Part shown: positions 38,057-47,197 of the stretch, one piece after another | How the letters are laid out: each line of letters begins with the position of its first letter | How positions within the stretch are numbered: position 1 is the stretch's first letter | NCBI RefSeq assembly: GCF_016587355.1 | Contig: NZ_BNJF01000001.1 | Location: forward strand, 744,001 to 808,000 | Direction: 5' to 3' | DNA length: 64,000 bases | From: Ktedonospora formicarum | GTDB lineage: Bacteria; Chloroflexota; Ktedonobacteria; Ktedonobacterales; Ktedonobacteraceae | Position numbers and translations under genes: made by a program | Notes under the pieces: model-generated | Database searches by the model: none | What the model saw: only the letters and a program-made list of their open reading frames with translations | What the model was told of the DNA's origin: nothing

Positions 38057-39598
38057 TTAGCCTGGAGTAACATGCCAATTCCCATACCCACTACTATGAT
38101 CGCAAGCATTATTGCGATAACTACAATAGGTACCTGAAAGCGACTGATCCTTATTGACAGTGCCTTCAAAGTAAAGGGGAAGCAGACCAGCATAGCCTGT
38201 AACGAGAAAATGGAACTTGCGCTTCGCGTTAATTGAACCCTTGAAGTCATTGTTGCCTACCAGACCGGGTCCAACTGTGAGATAACCGCTAAAATTCTCG
38301 CCTTTTTGGGCAATGTTTGAAAGTGACATTGTAGAATTTGTTGGCGGAGAGGTATAGGTATTAGAAATGGTCCCATTATAACTGTGAGCGAGCCGAGGGG
38401 GAGCCGGGGGCTGAGTTGGTGTAGGAGACGGAGTGGGAGTAGCAGTTGGTGTGGCAGTCGGGGACGGAGTGGGAATAGCAGTTGGAGCGATAGTTGGCGT
38501 CGTCTGCGCAAATACACCAGGCATCCAACGGCCAGTTGACCAGACAAGACCACCAAGAAGAGCCAGCGCACAGAGCAAAATAAGGCAAAGAGGCAGAAGC
38601 CCCATTCGCGAGCGGCGTACCTTACGTGGCATCTCCTGTACAACAATACTTGGCGGGGGCAGCGTGGTCTGAGTCGTAGGGCGCTCGCCATCCTCAGTTA
38701 AAGGGGTTGCATCATCGTCCATATCGACCCCAACCAACTCCGTTGGTATATCGGGAATATATGCTTTCAGTGCCTCCCAAAACGCCTCAGCAGACTCATA
38801 GCGCTCAAGAGCGTCAATCGCCATTGCTTTGTGCAAGATAGCGCTCACGGGCTCTGGTATATCCTCCACCAATTCATAAGCAGGACGTAAAGGGTCTGTT
38901 CCACCACTACTCGTTCTGGTCAAGCGAGTCAAGGCATCAACGGGAACCTCACCTGTCAGCAAGGTATAAAAGGTAGCGCCCAGGCCATAAATATCGCTGC
39001 GCAGATTTGTGCCGCGCATATAGTGTTCGGGTGAGCCATAGCCAGGAGAGCAATGGCGAATGGCAGAGGTCGTTGAGTCCTGTTCGTATGTCTTGGCAAT
39101 CCCAAAATCTACAAGCACAGCCCCTTCGCCAGAGGTGGGGATAATCATATTCGAAGGCTTGATATCACGATGAATGATAGGAGGCTCCTGGTGATGCAGG
39201 TAGCGGATAGCATCCACAATGGGCTTCATCATTGTCATGACACGCGCAAGCGTAAAGCGTCCCTCTCGCTGGCGACGACGCAGGCGCTCTAAATTAGGAC
39301 CATTGATGAAGTCCATGAGCATATACACATTCTGCGACTTTTCGTCCCCAAATACGCTGTACACGCGCGGCAAGGCAGGGTGATCGAGATGTTTCAGTAA
39401 CTCGCTTTCAAAGGAAAAACGTTCGCGCTGTTGTGGATTGGATTCGATTTGTTCTTTGAGAGCATAAACATCCCCTTTGGATCGACGGTCACGCACACGG
39501 TAGACCGCGCCAAATCCCCCTGTTCCAAGGAGCTCTTCAATGATATATCGATCATGCACAACCTTCCCCTTAGGGAACTTTGTCTGCGCGTCCCTCAT
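38057..39598 (-). CDS. Transmembrane Ser/Thr protein kinase
   Basis: A 513-residue active-looking Hanks kinase: GTGGFGAVY, the catalytic Lys in YALKEQ, HRDIKPSN, DFGIAK and SPEHYMRG are all intact (residues about 18-275). A helix follows (LLPLCLILLCALALLGGLVW, about 345-364), then a Pro/Thr-repeat linker (TPSPTATPTATPTPSPT) and an external domain of about 110 residues with two Cys (CSYRNNACDH) near its end. The ATG at 39598 has GAGG six bases upstream, better than the GTG at 39610. It should sense something outside through the small domain; the ligand is unknown. Confidence 0.9.
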   Translation of the reverse strand: MRDAQTKFPKGKVVHDRYIIEELLGTGGFGAVYRVRDRRSKGDVYALKEQIESNPQQRERFSFESELLKHLDHPALPRVYSVFGDEKSQNVYMLMDFINGPNLERLRRRQREGRFTLARVMTMMKPIVDAIRYLHHQEPPIIHRDIKPSNMIIPTSGEGAVLVDFGIAKTYEQDSTTSAIRHCSPGYGSPEHYMRGTNLRSDIYGLGATFYTLLTGEVPVDALTRLTRTSSGGTDPLRPAYELVEDIPEPVSAILHKAMAIDALERYESAEAFWEALKAYIPDIPTELVGVDMDDDATPLTEDGERPTTQTTLPPPSIVVQEMPRKVRRSRMGLLPLCLILLCALALLGGLVWSTGRWMPGVFAQTTPTIAPTAIPTPSPTATPTATPTPSPTPTQPPAPPRLAHSYNGTISNTYTSPPTNSTMSLSNIAQKGENFSGYLTVGPGLVGNNDFKGSINAKRKFHFLVTGYAGLLPLYFEGTVNKDQSLSGTYCSYRNNACDHSSGYGNWHVTPG

Positions 39599-39725
39599 CA
39601 AACACCTCACGCTTAGTTTACAAATTAGGCTAATTAGCCCATTATATGCATAAAGCGCAAAGGTAGCAAGGTCCGTGGCACAATTACCAGACTATGTCGT
39701 TTTGGTTTGATCAACACCCTAAGCA

Positions 39726-39771
39726 CAAAGAGAGCTGTTCGCATACAACTGTACACAAACAGCTCTCTTTG
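39726..39771 (-). terminator. Terminator of the NDH-2 gene
   Basis: CAAAGAGAGCTGTT pairs with AACAGCTCTCTTTG over 14 bp with an 18-nt loop, 24 bp beyond the 3' end of the NDH-2 gene. The A-rich left arm gives a short U tract on the minus strand. Confidence 0.75.
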
Positions 39772-39794
39772 AGATTGCTTAAAAAACTCACTCT

Positions 39795-41096
39795 TTAGAC
39801 AAGTTCTTCAACCAGTTCTCTCCGCTTCAGGCTATGCGCGCTGGGGAAGGTAATCAGGCGCGCACTTCGCTGGAAGGTCAAATAGGCCCAGGCCCATTGG
39901 AACATCACAACCGCACGATTACGGAAGCCAATCAAGAAGAAGATGTGAACCGCGAGCCAGAGCACCCAGCCAACAAAGCCCGATAGACGCAGCCAGCCGA
40001 AATCGGCTATACCAAATGAGCGCCCCACTGTGGCGAGATTGCCTTTGCTCTTATACTGAAATGACTTCTCAGGAGTTCGACCGGCGGCAAGCTGAGAGAT
40101 ACGCGCACCAACATAATCACCCTCTTGCATAGCAACCGGGGCAATTCCTGGCAATGGTTTGCCATTCTCCTGTAAAAACAGGGCCGTGTCACCAACGACA
40201 AAGACATTGCTATGACCAGGAAGAGAGAGGTCGCTCTGCACTTTCGCGCGACCCGCCCGATCAGTCTCAGCCCCAAGCCATTTGGCGGCAGGCGACGCCG
40301 CAACACCCGCTGTCCAGATTACATTCTGAACGGGAATATGCTCACCCGCAATGACAACTCCATCTCTATCGATCTTCTCAACAGCGGAGTTCGTTTTAAC
40401 CTCTACCCCAAGATTCGTCAAAGCTTTGGCAACTTTATTAGCCAGCTTTTCGGGAAACACAGGCATAATGCGCGGCATTGCTTCCACAAGAATGACACGC
40501 GCCAGGCGGGGATCAATATTACGGAAATCGCGAGCCAGAGCCTTATGGGCCAATTCTGCTATCGCGCCCGCCATCTCGACGCCAGTTGGACCCGCGCCAA
40601 CGAGCACAAATGTCATCAACTCACGCTGCCGAGCGGGATCGCTCTCCATTTCAGCAGCTTCAAAGGCCAGCAGGATCTGACGGCGGAGATAGGTGGCATC
40701 TGGAATTGATTTCAGCCCAGGAGCGAACTCTCCCCATTCATCGTGACCAAAATAACTATGTGTCGCGCCAGTAGCAACAATAAGGTAGTCATAAGATATG
40801 TCCTGATCGGCGGTGTGAACTACCTGTTTCTCGGTATCGACACCCGTTACTTCTGCCAGGAGGACGGTGGTATTCTTCTGCTTTTTAAGAATTGAACGGA
40901 TAGGCGCGGAAATGTCAGCTGGTGAGAGGCCAGCCGTTGCCACCTGATACAACAAAGGCTGGAAGAGGTGATGATTATTCTTATCGATAACGATGACCTC
41001 AACTGGCGCATTGCGAAGCGCCCGCGCCGCTCTCAGGCCACCAAACCCGGCGCCAACGATGACGACACGTGGCAAACGTGTGATATTAGTTGTCAT
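39795..41096 (-). CDS. ndh: Type II NADH:quinone oxidoreductase (NDH-2)
   Basis: A 433-residue FAD/NAD(P) oxidoreductase passing electrons from NADH to quinone without pumping protons. FAD-binding VVIVGAGFGGLRAARAL begins the protein; the NAD-binding fold is VLVGAGPTGVEMAGAIAELA; NVFVVGDTA contacts FAD; VAMQEGDYVGARI is the quinone-side AxQ motif. A C-terminal amphipathic or membrane helix (GFVGWVLWLAVHIFFLIGF) anchors it. AAGGAG lies upstream of the ATG. Related sulfide:quinone reductases lack this AxQ form, so NDH-2 is favoured. Confidence 0.9.
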   Translation of the reverse strand: MTTNITRLPRVVIVGAGFGGLRAARALRNAPVEVIVIDKNNHHLFQPLLYQVATAGLSPADISAPIRSILKKQKNTTVLLAEVTGVDTEKQVVHTADQDISYDYLIVATGATHSYFGHDEWGEFAPGLKSIPDATYLRRQILLAFEAAEMESDPARQRELMTFVLVGAGPTGVEMAGAIAELAHKALARDFRNIDPRLARVILVEAMPRIMPVFPEKLANKVAKALTNLGVEVKTNSAVEKIDRDGVVIAGEHIPVQNVIWTAGVAASPAAKWLGAETDRAGRAKVQSDLSLPGHSNVFVVGDTALFLQENGKPLPGIAPVAMQEGDYVGARISQLAAGRTPEKSFQYKSKGNLATVGRSFGIADFGWLRLSGFVGWVLWLAVHIFFLIGFRNRAVVMFQWAWAYLTFQRSARLITFPSAHSLKRRELVEELV

Positions 41097-41509
41097 GTTG
41101 CTGGTGTCTCCTTGTTCTAAAGATATAGTCTCAACGCAGAGACACGCTGCTTACTCGCCATGGTATAATTCAGCATACTTTATTTTGACGTATTTATAAA
41201 CCAATTACAAGCCCCTAGCAGCCAGCGCTAGAGGCTCCCTGGCACGTTTTCTGCCTGGCAGATAAAGGCACTGAACGGTTCTACAGATACCTCTCTACAA
41301 AACAGGCATAGTTCTCATCCAATAGACTATGGAATAGTGAAGACTTGTTAGAATTAGCGACTTCTTGGGAATTGCTAAGCCTCTGCTGAATATCCGGCAG
41401 CTTACTTGAATGAGAGTAGCAAATGAGCGGTGCGATATATGTATTGCGCCGCTCATACTGGTTAGCTATAGGATCAGAGCACAAGTATAGGTAGCTCCTG
41501 AAACCTGGA
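41097..41509. other. Intergenic region
   Basis: About 410 bp between two minus-strand genes. The frame crossing 41281-41616 is a shadow of the FMN reductase gene that runs into this gap. No RNA gene or strong hairpin is seen. It should hold the NDH-2 promoter. Confidence 0.4.
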
Positions 41510-42055
41510 CTAGCCAACCAACATGCCTTTGGCATCCTCGACACGCGCAACCAGGGCTTGCAAGAGGGATTGGATCTGCTGCCGAATCTCGGCATCCACC
41601 AGACGTCCCTCAGCATTTACCTTTGTAGCACCTTCACCCACATAAAGCACTGGCTGCTCTAGCAGAGCGGCGTGTTGGGCGCTCAATAGGGCACGCAGTT
41701 GAACATGCTCAGTACCACTCAAGCGACCAATTCCCATCACCGCGACTGGTTTGTGAGAGAATATATCGCTCGTCTCGGTCCACTGTAATGCGCTTTTTAG
41801 CGCATTCGAAAGCAGGCCTTTATACTCAGGTGTAGCAATCAACACAGCATCAGCACGCGCGATATGCTCGCAAAAAGCCAGCACGCTCTCAGGTTTGGCA
41901 AGAGCCTCCTCATAAGGAGGGAGATCGGCTAGGGACAGGATTTCAAGTTCGGCATGAGCGGGCAAAAGTTCCTGGGCCGCGCTAAGCGCTGCTTTGTTAT
42001 AAGACTCCTCACGCAAGCTCCCGGTAAAGCCAATAATGCGAATTGTAGACGACAA
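41510..42055 (-). CDS. NAD(P)H-dependent FMN reductase
   Basis: A 181-residue flavodoxin-fold protein: GFTGSLREESYNKA is the FMN phosphate loop, ATPEYKGLLSNALKSALQW the family's second FMN-binding block (TPEYxxxxPxxLKNAlDw type). Family members reduce FMN, quinones, azo dyes or chromate. The start is TTG with GAGGAG eight bases upstream; no ATG is near. It is alone on the minus strand. Confidence 0.88.
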   Translation of the reverse strand: MSSTIRIIGFTGSLREESYNKAALSAAQELLPAHAELEILSLADLPPYEEALAKPESVLAFCEHIARADAVLIATPEYKGLLSNALKSALQWTETSDIFSHKPVAVMGIGRLSGTEHVQLRALLSAQHAALLEQPVLYVGEGATKVNAEGRLVDAEIRQQIQSLLQALVARVEDAKGMLVG

Positions 42056-42740
42056 AGTAAAAACTCCTCAATGAATGGCACAAAAACAAATCACTAAAAT
42101 TTGAAAGTCAGCTTCTACATCAAAACACATCAAAAAAAGACCCAGGTAGGCACGCTCGCTGTTTACTTCCCGCCATGCCTCACATTACGAGGTCACGCAT
42201 TACACAACGTATGTTGAGCATAGCCAGCAACGAAACAAATCACTGAGTAGGCAAAAAGTAATCTCGTACGCTGCTCGCATGGGTAATACTAGAAACTACA
42301 CCTGGCACATATTAGCAACCATGTTATATTTCATATGGGCTAGCATATACCCGTGATGGATCAATCCTGCAATCGCGCCTGAACGCACCCGGCCGTGCCA
42401 CAACGTCAGGCCTGATACTAGAAAGCAATCGGCAAGGAAAGCCAGAGAGATTAGCAATAGCACCTAAAGGTTTCCATTCCCACAAAACATAAACACATAA
42501 GATGATGATGATATTCCTGATGTACAACGTGTATACACCTGCATCATAGTTCAATATCCTCCATATGAAGGCAACGGTTCATTTTCTGATTACTGTTCAG
42601 ACGAGAAGACGGCAATTAATAAGCATGTTTAAAGAGAGATTAGCAAAACCTGTAGATGGAGAAGGCTGTATATCTGTTATCCACTCACATCTACAGGTCA
42701 TGCCTGTTACGGTCTGCCATGACAAAAGGGCTGGATCAAG
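42056..42740. other. Long intergenic region
   Basis: About 685 bp without a convincing gene on either strand. An 11-bp inverted repeat ACCTGTAGATG / CATCTACAGGT (42648-42658 and 42688-42698) lies beyond the 3' end of the next minus-strand gene and may terminate it. Small frames at 42324-42554 and 42565-42792 have no supporting features. Confidence 0.4.
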
Positions 42741-42959
42741 CTATTTATCGTTCTTGTGCTTACGCGACTCATCCTGCACTTGCTTGGCATAGCCGGACTT
42801 CTTGGCAGCTTCACGAATTTCTTCGATAGCCTGTTCGCGAGACACAGTCGGAATATCCTCATCACTTGATATTTCCTTTTGATGGGACTTTTCCATGTTT
42901 GGCTGTTTTTGAGCGGCGTTCTGCTTCTTACCACGCTCATGCTCCGATTTGTGCACCAT
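42741..42959 (-). CDS. Small hydrophilic protein of unknown function
   Basis: A 72-residue, very polar protein rich in Lys, Glu, Gln and Ser (MVHKSEHERGKKQNAAQK...), with a likely helix SREQAIEEIREAAKKSGYAKQ in its second half and a Lys/Asp tail. It looks partly disordered, like small stress proteins. The ATG at 42959 has AGGGG upstream; an earlier start would add a Leu/His/Lys stretch. No family recognised. Confidence 0.5.
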   Translation of the reverse strand: MVHKSEHERGKKQNAAQKQPNMEKSHQKEISSDEDIPTVSREQAIEEIREAAKKSGYAKQVQDESRKHKNDK

Positions 42960-43096
42960 GAGATACCCCTTTCGCTTATGTAGCAACAAAAGCAAGGCAG
43001 CAACACTTCAAGTGCCGCAACCTTGTTTCCATTGTACGGAGAGAAACATAGCCCAGGCGCAGGCATCAGACAGATTTATGATAGAGAAGCTACAGC

Positions 43097-43726
43097 TTAG
43101 GCTTCAGAGACATGCAGAGGATTAGCGACACCTCTAAAGAAGATCTGCCCAACATAACGGACCAATTCATCAGGGGAAACAGTGTCATCGAGGATAAGAC
43201 GCTTAAATGAGTAGGAAGCCAGGAGGCTCGTAAAGGTATGCAACATAATAGAGGTGGGAATTGCAGTATCAAACTCTCCAGAGGACTTCCCCTCATCTAT
43301 CAAGCGCTCTAGAATAGTCGAAAATTGTTCAAACAGAGTATGATGGCGCTCGCGCAACAGGGGGCGCAACTCGACGGCGCCAAAGAGCGCATACAGGATA
43401 CGACCACGCTGACCCTTCATACGTGTATAGGAGATTTGAAGAAGGCACTCCAGGCGCGAGCGAACAGACCCCGGTGCTATCGCGGCTTGATGCACAGATT
43501 GAAGAATATCCTGCATTTGTTGCTCAAGCAACGCCAGGACCAGATCCTCTTTGCGAGGGAAGTGCAGATAGAGCGTCCCTTTAGCAATACCAACGCGCGC
43601 CGCGACTTCTTCCATGTTCATTTCATGGTAGCCTTTCTCTAGCAAAACCTCTGCGGCAGTCTGGAGAATCAACTCTTCACGTTGCTGGCGCTGTCGTTCT
43701 TTGAGCGAAAGGGTTGTCTCGCGCAT
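43097..43726 (-). CDS. TetR-family regulator (paralogue 2 at the efflux locus)
   Basis: A 209-residue repressor-type protein. The N-terminal HTH is NMEEVAARVGIAKGTLYLHFPRKEDL; the C-terminal ligand/dimer domain is helical. The HTH is nearly the same as in the TetR gene at 47198 (SMDEIASRVGIAKGTLYLHFQRKEDL), so they are paralogues flanking one efflux operon and may bind related sites. GGAGGGAG precedes the ATG. Upstream are repeat R5 and an inverted repeat. Confidence 0.9.
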   Translation of the reverse strand: MRETTLSLKERQRQQREELILQTAAEVLLEKGYHEMNMEEVAARVGIAKGTLYLHFPRKEDLVLALLEQQMQDILQSVHQAAIAPGSVRSRLECLLQISYTRMKGQRGRILYALFGAVELRPLLRERHHTLFEQFSTILERLIDEGKSSGEFDTAIPTSIMLHTFTSLLASYSFKRLILDDTVSPDELVRYVGQIFFRGVANPLHVSEA

Positions 43727-43741
43727 ATGGCTCCCTCCCTA

Positions 43742-43860
43742 GGGTCTTATGCGAAAACCAACGCCACTCACGTGACTAGCGCGAACTCTGTACGAAAATC
43801 AAAGCGTGCTATGCCCCCACATGGGTCTGCGCTAGCCGCCATTAGTTTTCGTATCAGTCC
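43742..43860. repeat. MITE-like element R5 upstream of the second TetR gene
   Basis: 119 bp. Left end GGTCTTATGCGAAAACCA, right end TAGTTTTCGTATCAGTCC, 14 of 18 positions inverted. An inner TACGAAAATC at 43791 looks like a further terminus, so this may be a compound copy. It begins 16 bp upstream of the TetR ATG (minus strand). Confidence 0.6.
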
Positions 43861-43883
43861 GAGCGCGCTCAGGTTCTCGAATA

Positions 43884-43907
43884 ATAGTCAATTGAAGTAT
43901 CGACTAT
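43884..43907. promoter_or_regulatory. Possible TetR operator
   Basis: ATAGTC and GACTAT form an inverted pair with a 12-bp spacer, about 160 bp upstream of the second TetR gene. It shares the AGTC/GACT core with the repeat at 47913. Candidate only. Confidence 0.25.
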
Positions 43908-44134
43908 CGTGGGATACTCGGTCCTTTTGGCGTACGCAGGCAACTCATAAATGAATCGTTTTGCGTACTTTTAGCAAAAGAAAACTACCAGAATAGCCCA
44001 TAAATGTCAAGCGGACGCGCATTTCCCATCATAATACCTTTGATACGAACTACATCCGTCACGCTTTCGAACACATCGATTTGGTAAAGAGATAGTTCCG
44101 CTGGTTGTCGCAACGGAACCATCTCACGATATTA

Positions 44135-44635
44135 TTAAAGATTGATACCCTGAAGTCTACTCTCCTCAGGGAAGGGCAATTGCGGTCCCTCGGTAGGATC
44201 ATCTGACCTCTGATGAGGTAAAGTTGCGTAGATATGATCCAGACGTTGCTCAATCTCCTGTGTATGCGAGTTGAGAACCTGAAGCTGCTCAGTAAGCTGA
44301 TAGATATGATCCTGAAGCATCTTAATCTCCAGCCGCAACGGTTCGGTCACGTCCGTGACAACAGGAGGTTCGCTCGTCGCGGCAGGTAGCGTAGCCGTTG
44401 GGATCTCCGCTATTGCGGTTTGAGCATGAACCTGTGGTGTAACTTCTGGCGCGAGTGGATGAATATCCACGGACTCCGCGTCAGGCTGGTTCTGGTGCTC
44501 TACTGGCAACTGAGCGGTCACTGACTCCTGAGGAGAAGGGGCGCCTTGCTCTGGCTTCCCGCCACTACGAGCCAGCAGGAAAGCTCCCACAATCGCCAAT
44601 ACCGCAACTACAATCAACCCTCCAACAATGAACAT
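44135..44635 (-). CDS. Membrane-anchored coiled-coil protein in the efflux operon
   Basis: A 166-residue protein: an N-terminal helix (MFIVGGLIVVAVLAIVGAFLLA), a Pro/Thr/Ala/Glu-rich middle, and a heptad-like helix (LRLEIKMLQDHIYQLTEQLQ, continuing about 25 residues) near the C-terminus. It follows the short HlyD-like gene by 37 nt with an AGAGGGG ribosome site, so it is co-transcribed. No family recognised. As the adaptor here lacks its own coiled-coil hairpin, a helper role with it is conceivable but unproven. Confidence 0.6.
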   Translation of the reverse strand: MFIVGGLIVVAVLAIVGAFLLARSGGKPEQGAPSPQESVTAQLPVEHQNQPDAESVDIHPLAPEVTPQVHAQTAIAEIPTATLPAATSEPPVVTDVTEPLRLEIKMLQDHIYQLTEQLQVLNSHTQEIEQRLDHIYATLPHQRSDDPTEGPQLPFPEESRLQGINL

Positions 44636-44672
44636 GCCAACACCCCTCTTCCTTTCTAAGGCTCATAACAGA

Positions 44673-45329
44673 TTAGTGCAAATGGATTTTGACGGTCGCA
44701 CTCAGTCCGGGCAGCAGCTTATGACCTCCGTTGCCATCCAGGCTGACCACTACAGGAATACGCTGGCTGACCTTCGTAAAGTTTCCACTGGCATTATCTG
44801 ATGAAGGCAAGAGAGAGAACTGGCTAGCGGTCGCGTCAACAACGCGCACAATATGGCCGTTAAACGTGTCGCCATTATAGGCATCTACAGTCACATCCAC
44901 ATCCTGACCATTCTTAATATCATTCAGTTTTCCCTCATCAACATAGGCGGTTACGTTCAGAGTAGACAAATCAACCACCTGAGCCACTGCCACTCCCGCG
45001 CTTACAAGCTGTCCTGGGACACCAGTTGCCTGAACAATGGTACCATCAATCGGACTCGTCAGATTCACATTGAGCTTCTGACCAGTAGTCTGCGAGACAG
45101 CGGCGACCGTACCGATAACCTGCCCGGTATGCACTGTATCACCCTGCTTCACAGTCAACTTTGTCAACTGACCAGACTGAGCACTACTTATATTGATAAT
45201 TTGCCCACTCACCAGAGCGTCATCAGTTGAATAGAAATTGTAATTGTTATAGAACCAGTAGCCACCAGCCCCAGCGATAGCGACCAGAGCGACAAAGATG
45301 AGAATTGGAACAAGAATCAGACGACGCAT
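44673..45329 (-). CDS. Short HlyD/EmrA-type efflux adaptor
   Basis: A 218-residue membrane-fusion-like protein: one helix (LILVPILIFVALVAIAGAGGYWF), a lipoyl-like half (AQSGQLTKLTVKQGDTVHTG), a return lipoyl strand (LTSPIDGTIVQATGVPGQLV) and a beta-barrel part (VTAYVDEGKLNDIKNGQDVD). The long coiled-coil hairpin that normally reaches a TolC-type channel is missing: only about 20 residues separate the lipoyl halves. That fits a cell with a single membrane. AAGGAGGG precedes the ATG. It lies 70 nt after the MFS gene. Confidence 0.85.
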   Translation of the reverse strand: MRRLILVPILIFVALVAIAGAGGYWFYNNYNFYSTDDALVSGQIINISSAQSGQLTKLTVKQGDTVHTGQVIGTVAAVSQTTGQKLNVNLTSPIDGTIVQATGVPGQLVSAGVAVAQVVDLSTLNVTAYVDEGKLNDIKNGQDVDVTVDAYNGDTFNGHIVRVVDATASQFSLLPSSDNASGNFTKVSQRIPVVVSLDGNGGHKLLPGLSATVKIHLH

Positions 45330-45399
45330 GACGCGTTCCCTCCTTGGGTAATGAAAAAAATGTGTGTATAATTGCGATCATTTACGTTCTTATACGTTC

Positions 45400-47040
45400 T
45401 TAAACAGCCATGGCAGCTTCTTCGCGTGCTATCTCGGCCTCATCAGCCTCTTGAGAGCTGATAGGTTCCTCTTCAGCTGATTTCTTCTGTGGCTTCTTCG
45501 TGCCACTCACGAAACATGTCGCGATCACGGCGATAATAGCCAGGATCAGACTCACGCGGAAGGCATCTTGAATAGCGAGCATATACGACTGCTGCTGGAG
45601 TAAGCCACTTACGATCTTCTGGGCATACCCGTAACCAGCGGAAGCTGAATACCCTTGCGCAACCAGACCCATCTGAATCCGCGTGATTAGCTGACCAAGA
45701 GGGGAGGCGGCTGTTACACGCTCCGCCAGGTGCGCATAGTGCAAGGTATTCTCTGACTTCACCAAGGTCGAGATAATAGCGACCGTCAACGAACTGGTTA
45801 CAAAGCGCAATGTAGTGTTCATTGCGCTAGCCTGGGAGAGGCGGCGAGTCTCAATATTCGCCAGCGCCGATACCATCAAAGGCTGTAATGCCAGGCCAAT
45901 AGCGAAGCTACGTAAAATCAGAATCCATTGCAAATCGGGAATCGGGATCGTAGTGCTCAGCGTGGTGTAGAGCCACATGGCAATTGCCAGAATAATCAGG
46001 CCTGGGACGACCACAGCGCGTACGCCGATTTTATCAACCAGGCGACCACCAACCAGCACTGCGACCATAGAAGAGAAGGCCTGCGGTAAAAGAACCAGTC
46101 CAGCTTGATAGGCGCTTAATCCACGCAGGCTCTCCAAGTAGACTGGAATCAGGAAGAGGCCACCATAGAGCGCGAATATTACCAACGTACTGGCAATATT
46201 GCTGGTCGTATAGGAGCGATCAGCGAACACGCTCAAGTCGAGCAGAGGTTGTTTCCCTCTCCGGAGCATACTCAATTCGAAGATAATAAATACAATCATC
46301 GAAAGTGAGCCAATCAAGAGTGACCCCATGACCGGAGCAGAAGACCATCCATCAGTGCTGGCATCAGAGAAACCGTAAAGCAGCAATGCCAAACCTACCG
46401 CCGAGAACACAAAACCCACAACATCAAACTTATTCGATTTATCAATAGTGCCTTCACGCAGGAAGAAGAAAGCCATCAACAGGCCAATAATCCCAATAGG
46501 CACATTAATATAGAAGATCAACTCCCAGCCCATGTAGGTAACGATATAGCCACCAACCGTTGGTCCCAGAGCTGGAGCTAACAGAATTGGGATACCCAGC
46601 GCGCCCATCACCGTTCCGCGCTCATGGGGCGGGAACTCACGGTACAACAGCGTAATCGCTAATGGGTTGAGAAAAGCACCCGCGATACCTTGAAGGACCC
46701 GAAAGATAATCAGGGTAGGAAGGCTCCAGGCCAGACCACAGAGTGCTGAACCCAGAGTGAAACCCGCTAAAGCGAGTATGTAGAAGCGTTTAATACCGAT
46801 GCGGTCCGAGAGAAAGGCCGTAAGTGGAGTGGCAACACCCTGAGCCAGAGTGTAGGCGGTAAGTACCCATTGCACGCTATTGAGATCGGAGCCAAAGGCG
46901 GCTTCCAGGCGTGGGACGGCAATATTCACAATTGTGCCATCCAGAACAGACATAAAGGTACCAAAGATCACCACACATGCCACAAGCCACTTATACGAGA
47001 GCCCTCCCTGTCGTTGCGCAGCGGAGGTGGAAATTTGCAT
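45400..47040 (-). CDS. 14-TM MFS drug exporter (DHA2, EmrB/QacA type)
   Basis: A 546-residue proton-driven exporter. Motif A is FLSDRIGIKRFYI; motif C, the antiporter sign, is LGIPILLAPALGPTVGGYI; VLDGTIVNIAVPRL lies in the first helix with the DHA2 acidic residue. Fourteen helices are predicted by eye. A Lys/Glu tail closes it. It is the first structural gene after TetR (47198), followed by the adaptor and the coiled-coil protein. Substrate unknown, probably lipophilic or cationic compounds. Confidence 0.92.
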   Translation of the reverse strand: MQISTSAAQRQGGLSYKWLVACVVIFGTFMSVLDGTIVNIAVPRLEAAFGSDLNSVQWVLTAYTLAQGVATPLTAFLSDRIGIKRFYILALAGFTLGSALCGLAWSLPTLIIFRVLQGIAGAFLNPLAITLLYREFPPHERGTVMGALGIPILLAPALGPTVGGYIVTYMGWELIFYINVPIGIIGLLMAFFFLREGTIDKSNKFDVVGFVFSAVGLALLLYGFSDASTDGWSSAPVMGSLLIGSLSMIVFIIFELSMLRRGKQPLLDLSVFADRSYTTSNIASTLVIFALYGGLFLIPVYLESLRGLSAYQAGLVLLPQAFSSMVAVLVGGRLVDKIGVRAVVVPGLIILAIAMWLYTTLSTTIPIPDLQWILILRSFAIGLALQPLMVSALANIETRRLSQASAMNTTLRFVTSSLTVAIISTLVKSENTLHYAHLAERVTAASPLGQLITRIQMGLVAQGYSASAGYGYAQKIVSGLLQQQSYMLAIQDAFRVSLILAIIAVIATCFVSGTKKPQKKSAEEEPISSQEADEAEIAREEAAMAV

Positions 47041-47073
47041 CCAATGACCCCCAAAGATTGACTTTTTTCGATA

Positions 47074-47091
47074 GACAACTTCTCTGTTGTC
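47074..47091. promoter_or_regulatory. Possible operator ahead of the MFS gene
   Basis: Perfect inverted repeat GACAAC-N6-GTTGTC, 34 bp upstream of the MFS start. Its place suggests a repressor site for one of the TetR proteins. Confidence 0.35.
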
Positions 47092-47197
47092 GTTTGAGAA
47101 TAGTAGAGCAGAATATATCGTTGCCTGTGATCAACACTAAGCGACATTAAACTGGTCATCATATTATCTGCAATACATGATGCCAATGAGAGAAGTG

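Noticed and set aside
41281..41616. 111-codon minus-strand frame overlapping the FMN reductase
   Set aside because: Half of it is a shadow of the FMN reductase in another frame; the rest is intergenic without features.
42324..42792. Small frames in the long gap near 42.3-42.8 kb
   Set aside because: Both lack ribosome sites and family patterns; one crosses into the opposite-strand 72-aa gene.
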